A stretch of 64,000 nt of DNA. It comes from Chitinophaga niabensis (GTDB taxonomy: Bacteria > Bacteroidota > Bacteroidia > Chitinophagales > Chitinophagaceae). The translations under genes were made by a program, and so were the position numbers. The notes below the pieces were generated by a model, which did not search any database, was not told the origin of the DNA, and saw only the letters and a program-made list of their open reading frames with translations. Shown here in pieces: positions 60,273 to 64,000 of the stretch (position 1 is the stretch's first letter; each line of letters starts with the position of its first letter). Location of the stretch: positions 1,302,001 through 1,366,000 of the forward strand of contig NZ_FSRA01000002.1 in NCBI RefSeq assembly GCF_900129465.1, written 5' to 3'.

Positions 60273-60740
60273 ATGAGCCACAATTTGAATATTGACAAAC
60301 TGGATCTCCAGATCATCAGCGAGATGATGTCCAACGCTGAAATCTCCTACGCGGACCTGGGGAAGAAACTCTTCGTTTCAGGGGGTACTATTCACGTACG
60401 GATGAAGAAACTACAGGAGCTGGGTATAGTTAAAGGTACAAGATTACACGTAGATTTAAAAATGATCGGGTATGATGTGATCGCTTTTATCGGGATCTTC
60501 CTGGAAAAAAGCTCACTGTACGACACTGTTGCCAAAGAACTCCGCAAAATGCCGGAGATTGTTCGCCTCAATTACACTACCGGCAGTTACAGCATGTTTG
60601 CTGAGATCATCTGCAAAGACATTACCAATCTCCGCCGTGTATTACACGACGAGCTTCAAAAGATCAAAGGGATCGAGCGCACCGAAACATTTATCTCATT
60701 AGAAGAAAGCTTTACCCGCACCATCAATGTGGTGGAATAA
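60273..60740 (+). CDS. Lrp/AsnC-family regulator
   Basis: 155-residue Lrp/AsnC regulator. HTH: NIDKLDLQIISEMMSNAEISYADLGKKLFVSGGTIHVRMKKLQELGIV; the RAM ligand-binding domain follows (VIAFIGIFLEKSSLYDTVAKELRKM). It reads away from the tRNA-like RNA and converges on the tryptophan dioxygenase gene. Autoregulation via the inverted repeat in its promoter is likely by analogy with the family. Confidence 0.92.
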   Translation: MSHNLNIDKLDLQIISEMMSNAEISYADLGKKLFVSGGTIHVRMKKLQELGIVKGTRLHVDLKMIGYDVIAFIGIFLEKSSLYDTVAKELRKMPEIVRLNYTTGSYSMFAEIICKDITNLRRVLHDELQKIKGIERTETFISLEESFTRTINVVE

Positions 60741-60750
60741 GAAATAAAAA

Positions 60751-60775
60751 AGGATGGCGGAACCCCCGCCATCCT
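60751..60775. terminator. Bidirectional terminator lrp / kynA
   Basis: AGGATGGCGG and CCGCCATCCT with a short loop, between convergent genes. Confidence 0.88.
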
Positions 60776-60781
60776 CTTATC

Positions 60782-61825
60782 CTATTTAAAGCCAAGTCTT
60801 TTCTCCATTTCAGTGCTCAAGGCCGGCAGTTTTCTTCTTTCAATCAAAAAGCTGGTGAGCCGGGCAATATCCGCAAAGATGTAATGTTTGTCCAGCGCGC
60901 CTTTCAGGTAATCCCTGCCGGTGCTGCCACCTGTGCCGATCCGTGAACCGATCATCCGGTGTACCATACTCATATGCCTGTATCTCCAGGTGCTGAGTTG
61001 TTCATCTATTTCCAGCAAACTGTTCAACAACTGAAATGGTAACTGCAGGATGGGGTATCCCCTGTATAACATAATGAACAATGCGGCCCTGCAGGCCCTG
61101 GGGGAAAGCTGGCGTACAGCCTCGGGGGTATCTTTGGTAAAGATGGTATTGAACTGATCGCGATTACTTTGTTCTGCGGCCGCGAGACTGTTAATATAGA
61201 TCTGCTGATAATCTTCCCAGAAAATGTGTTCCGTTGGGTTGCTGATATCGCTGACTGGTTTGTAATTCGTCCAGTTATGTGCTTCTTCGAAGAAGGGCAT
61301 CCTTTCCAGCCATTGGTTGAGCAGGTCTATAATGGACTGTTGGTTTTCCGCTTGTTTGATCAGGTCTATCTGTGCCTGTTTTAATTGAGAAATGTAATAT
61401 TCCTGCCCGAAGCGATGCTGGTATTTCAGTCCCAGCCTGGCTTCCAGTGCTTTAAACTGCCAGCTTTGAAAACCGGAGGCCGGGCGGAGCATGTCACGGA
61501 AATCGAGGAAGTCCATGGGCGTCATGGTTTCCATGATATCGATCTGGTGTACCAATAGCTTGAGAATGGTAATCATGCGGGATGTTCTGTGAACAACGGT
61601 TTGCAGCTCCGGGGAGTTATCGTTCACCGGTTTTTGCATGATCGCCGCTACTGAATCCACTTCAAAAAGCAATTGTTTAAACCATAGTTCATAGGCCTGG
61701 TGAATGATGATGAACAACATCTCATCATGTGCGTGGAGTTGTTGTTTATCGCTTTCCAGTTCCTGGGCATTCAGTATTTTTTCTAATTGCAAATAATCGC
61801 CGTAATGCACATCCGTTTTTGTCAT
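60782..61825 (-). CDS. kynA: Tryptophan 2,3-dioxygenase
   Basis: 347-residue heme-dependent dioxygenase that opens the indole ring of tryptophan in the kynurenine pathway. Signature stretches are YGDYLQLEKILNAQ, HDEMLFIIIHQAYELWFKQLLFE, FLDFRDMLRPASGFQSWQFK and WRYRHMSMVHRMIGSRIGTGGSTGRDYLK with the heme-ligand His. No other kynurenine gene is adjacent. Convergent with lrp. Confidence 0.95.
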   Translation of the reverse strand: MTKTDVHYGDYLQLEKILNAQELESDKQQLHAHDEMLFIIIHQAYELWFKQLLFEVDSVAAIMQKPVNDNSPELQTVVHRTSRMITILKLLVHQIDIMETMTPMDFLDFRDMLRPASGFQSWQFKALEARLGLKYQHRFGQEYYISQLKQAQIDLIKQAENQQSIIDLLNQWLERMPFFEEAHNWTNYKPVSDISNPTEHIFWEDYQQIYINSLAAAEQSNRDQFNTIFTKDTPEAVRQLSPRACRAALFIMLYRGYPILQLPFQLLNSLLEIDEQLSTWRYRHMSMVHRMIGSRIGTGGSTGRDYLKGALDKHYIFADIARLTSFLIERRKLPALSTEMEKRLGFK

Positions 61826-61936
61826 GTGAAAATTAGTTGGGTGTAAATAAATAAGTTGGTTTTCGCTGATGTAGAACGGCGACGGTCAGGTTGGACTTTT
61901 GATGATGTTTTTCCAGATATTCATTGAGCAGGTAAT

Positions 61937-62722
61937 TTATAAGCTGGGGATCCTGCCTCCATCAACAGGTAAGTTAATGCCGGTGATGTAAGCGGCTGCG
62001 GGAGAGGCGAGGAAAGCAACGGCGGCACCAAATTCTGCCGGATCGCCGAAACGCTGCATGGGAATTTCTGCTTTCCATTCATCCGCGATGGTTTGTACGG
62101 GAACACCCCTGGATTCGGCGGTTGCTTTAAAAAGACTTTTCAGGCGGTCTGTTGTCATGGCGCCGGGCAGTACATTATTGACGGTAATGCCAAAGGGGGC
62201 CAGTTCGCCGGCAAGGGTTTTGGCCCAATTGGCCACTGCGGCCCTGATAGTATTAGAAACGCCCAGGTTTTTAATGGGTGCTTTTACAGAAGTAGAGATG
62301 ATCTGGATGATCCTTCCATATCCGCTGGCTTTCATGCCGGGCACTACAGCCTGGGCAAGTACCTGGTTGCAGACCACGTGCATTTCAAAGGCTTTCATAA
62401 AAGCGCCACCTTCCGCAGCAAGGATAGGTCCTCCGGAAGGGCCGCCACTGTTATTAACGAGGATGTTTACGATCTGCGCATCCGTGATAGCCTGGATGGT
62501 GGCCTGTACATTTTCCGGGTTGGAGAAGTCCACCACATAGTAATTGTGCTGCTGGCCCTGGCTTACATCTAAAGATGCTACGGCAGCTGTGAGGGAGGTT
62601 TCGTTTCGCGCGAGGAGGATGCAGGAGGCTCCAAGCAAGGCTAATTCCTTTGCTGATGCGAGTCCCAGGCCCTGAGAGCCGCCACTGACCACTGCAATTT
62701 TTCCGGCTAACGAAAGTTTCAT
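61937..62722 (-). CDS. SDR-family protein with altered catalytic motif
   Basis: 261-residue short-chain dehydrogenase/reductase. The nucleotide motif is VVSGGSQGLGLASA and the NNSGG motif VNNSGGPSGGP. The position of the normal YxxxK is occupied by S156-NTI-R160 (GVSNTIRAAV), 13 residues after Ser143, so the usual catalytic pair is missing. A substrate-binding or divergent redox role is possible. Start ATG 62722 at MKLSLAGKIAVV; the 38 upstream in-frame codons are not family-like. Confidence 0.85.
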   Translation of the reverse strand: MKLSLAGKIAVVSGGSQGLGLASAKELALLGASCILLARNETSLTAAVASLDVSQGQQHNYYVVDFSNPENVQATIQAITDAQIVNILVNNSGGPSGGPILAAEGGAFMKAFEMHVVCNQVLAQAVVPGMKASGYGRIIQIISTSVKAPIKNLGVSNTIRAAVANWAKTLAGELAPFGITVNNVLPGAMTTDRLKSLFKATAESRGVPVQTIADEWKAEIPMQRFGDPAEFGAAVAFLASPAAAYITGINLPVDGGRIPSL

Positions 62723-62867
62723 AGGGTAAAGGTAAGCAATCACCCGCTGACAGACGTTTTGTAAATATTTTTCATTAGGTTTGCAATAAGCTTGAAGCAC
62801 ACACGGGCCTTCCGCACCGGAACGGCTGGTAATCAAACACTTTACGGATCTTATTTAAACTACAGCA

Positions 62868-63605
62868 ATGGAATATAATACCGCACGTAACCATCTGATC
62901 ATGCGCGAGTATGGAAGGAATATCCAGCGGATGATCGAATACATACTCACTATCCCCGACCGGGAAGTTCGCCAGCAGCAAGTGTCTGCTGTGATAGAAC
63001 TGATGGGAACGCTGCAACCCCACTTACGCAACGTGGAAGATTTCAGGCATAAGCTCTGGGATCATCTTTTCCTCGTTTCCGATTTTAAACTGGATGTTGA
63101 CTCCCCCTACCCGATCCCTACCAGGGAAACTTTGCACCGTAAGCCGGACAGGTTGCCTTATCCCAAAAAGTATCCACGTAACCGCCACTTCGGCAAAAAC
63201 CTGGAACTGGTGATGGATAAAGCATTGAAGACAACAGATCCTGAAATGAAAGAAGGATTTACGCAGGTGATCGGCAATTACATGAAACTGGCTTACAGCA
63301 ACTGGCACAAAGAAAGTGTGCATGACGATGCGATCAAGTCCGAACTCAGCAATATCACCGGTGGTGTATTACAATATCATCCCGGCGGAGCTGCTCCAAG
63401 CTCCAGCAGCAGCAACCTTGCAGGTGGCGGCGCCAATTACAATACACAGGCAGGAGAATACCGTGCCAGTGGTGGTTCCGGCAGCAGCAAACGCAAACAA
63501 TTCCAGCAGAATAAGTTCAAAAGGAATGATGGCGGCGGTAACTCTGGCGGCGGAGGCGGAAAAAGTAACAAGCATAACAAATACAACAAAAACAGGAACA
63601 AGTGA
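62868..63605 (+). CDS. DUF4290 protein with Gly/Ser/Lys-rich tail
   Basis: 245-residue Bacteroidota DUF4290 protein. The conserved part is residues 1-165 (MEYNTARNHLIMREYGRNIQRMIEYIL ... NYMKLAYSNWHKESVHDDAIKSEL). The C-terminal 80 residues are low complexity (SSSSSNLAGGG, GGGNSGGGGG, KHNKYNKNRNK), a basic disordered tail. The stop overlaps the murA start by 4 bp (GTGA). The link to peptidoglycan synthesis is positional only. Confidence 0.87.
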   Translation: MEYNTARNHLIMREYGRNIQRMIEYILTIPDREVRQQQVSAVIELMGTLQPHLRNVEDFRHKLWDHLFLVSDFKLDVDSPYPIPTRETLHRKPDRLPYPKKYPRNRHFGKNLELVMDKALKTTDPEMKEGFTQVIGNYMKLAYSNWHKESVHDDAIKSELSNITGGVLQYHPGGAAPSSSSSNLAGGGANYNTQAGEYRASGGSGSSKRKQFQQNKFKRNDGGGNSGGGGGKSNKHNKYNKNRNK

Positions 63606-64000
63606 GTAGCGTGTTCGAAGTACGAGGCGGAAACCGTCTGAAAGGAGATATTATACCGCAGGGAGCAAAGAACGAGGCATTACAGATCATCAGCGCGGTA
63701 TTGTTAACAGCTGAAAAAGTAACCATCAACAACATTCCGGACATCCTGGATGTAAACTTACTGATAGAACTTTTAGGAGATATCGGGGTAAAGGTAAACC
63801 GCATTACCCGTGCCAGTTGCGAATTCCAGGCAGATGATATTGATTTTGATTACCTGGAAAGCGCAGAATTCAAAAAGAAATCCGGCCGCTTACGTGGGTC
63901 TGTGATGATGGCGGGCCCTTTGCTGGCAAGGTTCGGCAAAGCTTACATTCCAAAGCCGGGAGGTGATAAGATCGGCCGACGCAGGCTGGACACACATGTG
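63602..64000 (+). CDS. murA: UDP-N-acetylglucosamine 1-carboxyvinyltransferase (3' truncated by window edge)
   Basis: First 133 residues of MurA, the first committed enzyme of peptidoglycan synthesis. The start is GTG 63602 (MSSVFEVRGGNRLKGDIIPQGAKNEALQI), overlapping the DUF4290 stop. The PQGAKNEAL motif, RLRGSVMMAGPLLARFGKA and PKPGGDKIGRRRLDTH are characteristic. The catalytic Cys region lies just past or near the truncation. The gene continues beyond base 64000. Confidence 0.93.
   Translation, partial: MSSVFEVRGGNRLKGDIIPQGAKNEALQIISAVLLTAEKVTINNIPDILDVNLLIELLGDIGVKVNRITRASCEFQADDIDFDYLESAEFKKKSGRLRGSVMMAGPLLARFGKAYIPKPGGDKIGRRRLDTHV

Noticed and set aside
1..64000. CRISPR array, prophage, integrase or insertion sequence
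   Set aside because: No regularly spaced repeat-spacer pattern, no transposase, integrase or phage structural protein was found; the only dispersed repeat is the small-RNA element.

Overview
The window is a chromosomal segment of a Bacteroidota bacterium, most likely a Chitinophaga-like member of the Chitinophagaceae. The evidence is the Act complex III plus aa3 oxidase operon, promoters of the TTTG-N19/20-TAnnTTTG type, Bacteroidota-restricted families (DUF4290, TIGR02757, IPExxxVDY, DUF5522, DUF2911), a Rho factor with a long N-terminal insertion, and the virtual absence of Shine-Dalgarno leaders. No phage, insertion sequence or CRISPR array was seen; this is mostly core chromosome. The first gene (actB) and the last gene (murA) are cut by the window edges.

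Layout. 1-14241 (+): one respiratory operon encoding Alternative Complex III (actB-F), cytochrome c oxidase (coxB, coxA, two subunit III genes, subunit IV), heme O synthase, a SCO copper chaperone, DUF420 and a small CxxC membrane protein. 14271-17835: MarR regulator, ClC channel, SMR exporter, MeaB GTPase. 17875-21339: two glycosyltransferases and two methyltransferases, probably for a surface glycan. 21425-24662: LON-domain protein, then coaX, an outer-membrane protein and lptC. 24845-31317: aldo/keto reductase, csaA, a DPP-IV peptidase, DoxX and lysS, with four copies of a small-RNA element. 31517-43748: stress protein, DUF4197, flavin reductase plus FAA hydrolase, a beta-lactamase-like/deacetylase fusion, fatty acid hydroxylase, small hypothetical proteins, a cystathionine gamma-synthase family enzyme, the fifth small-RNA copy, DUF2911, ACP phosphodiesterase and a PepSY-like secreted protein. 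43893-53521: deoxyhypusine-synthase-like enzyme, TetR, outer-membrane barrel, rho, asnS, ExbD, an Fe(II)/2-oxoglutarate oxygenase and an alpha/beta hydrolase. 53730-59824: ChrA transporter, a LytTR two-component system cotranscribed with a pterin dehydratase, IPExxxVDY, an alkyltransferase-like protein, DUF5522 and trmB. 59895-64000: an odd tRNA-like RNA facing an Lrp regulator, tryptophan dioxygenase, SDR, DUF4290 and the start of murA.

The most interesting observation is a family of five short elements, all on the + strand, that look like about 60-nt small RNAs. Each has a near-invariant 5' core GGTTTTTCATAGGATATGGT beginning 4-5 nt after a -7 box, and ends in a hairpin whose stem sequence differs between copies while pairing is kept. 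Four of the five carry two direct CGTTYAC boxes exactly 21 bp apart at a constant distance upstream, the geometry of LytTR response-regulator sites. A LytTR regulator with its histidine kinase lies in the same window. The second is a 142-nt minus-strand RNA with tRNA-Leu-like acceptor, D and T arms but an unusable anticodon loop and an insert of about 70 nt. It has its own strong promoter and terminator, and shares a 10-bp inverted repeat with the promoter of the divergent lrp gene.
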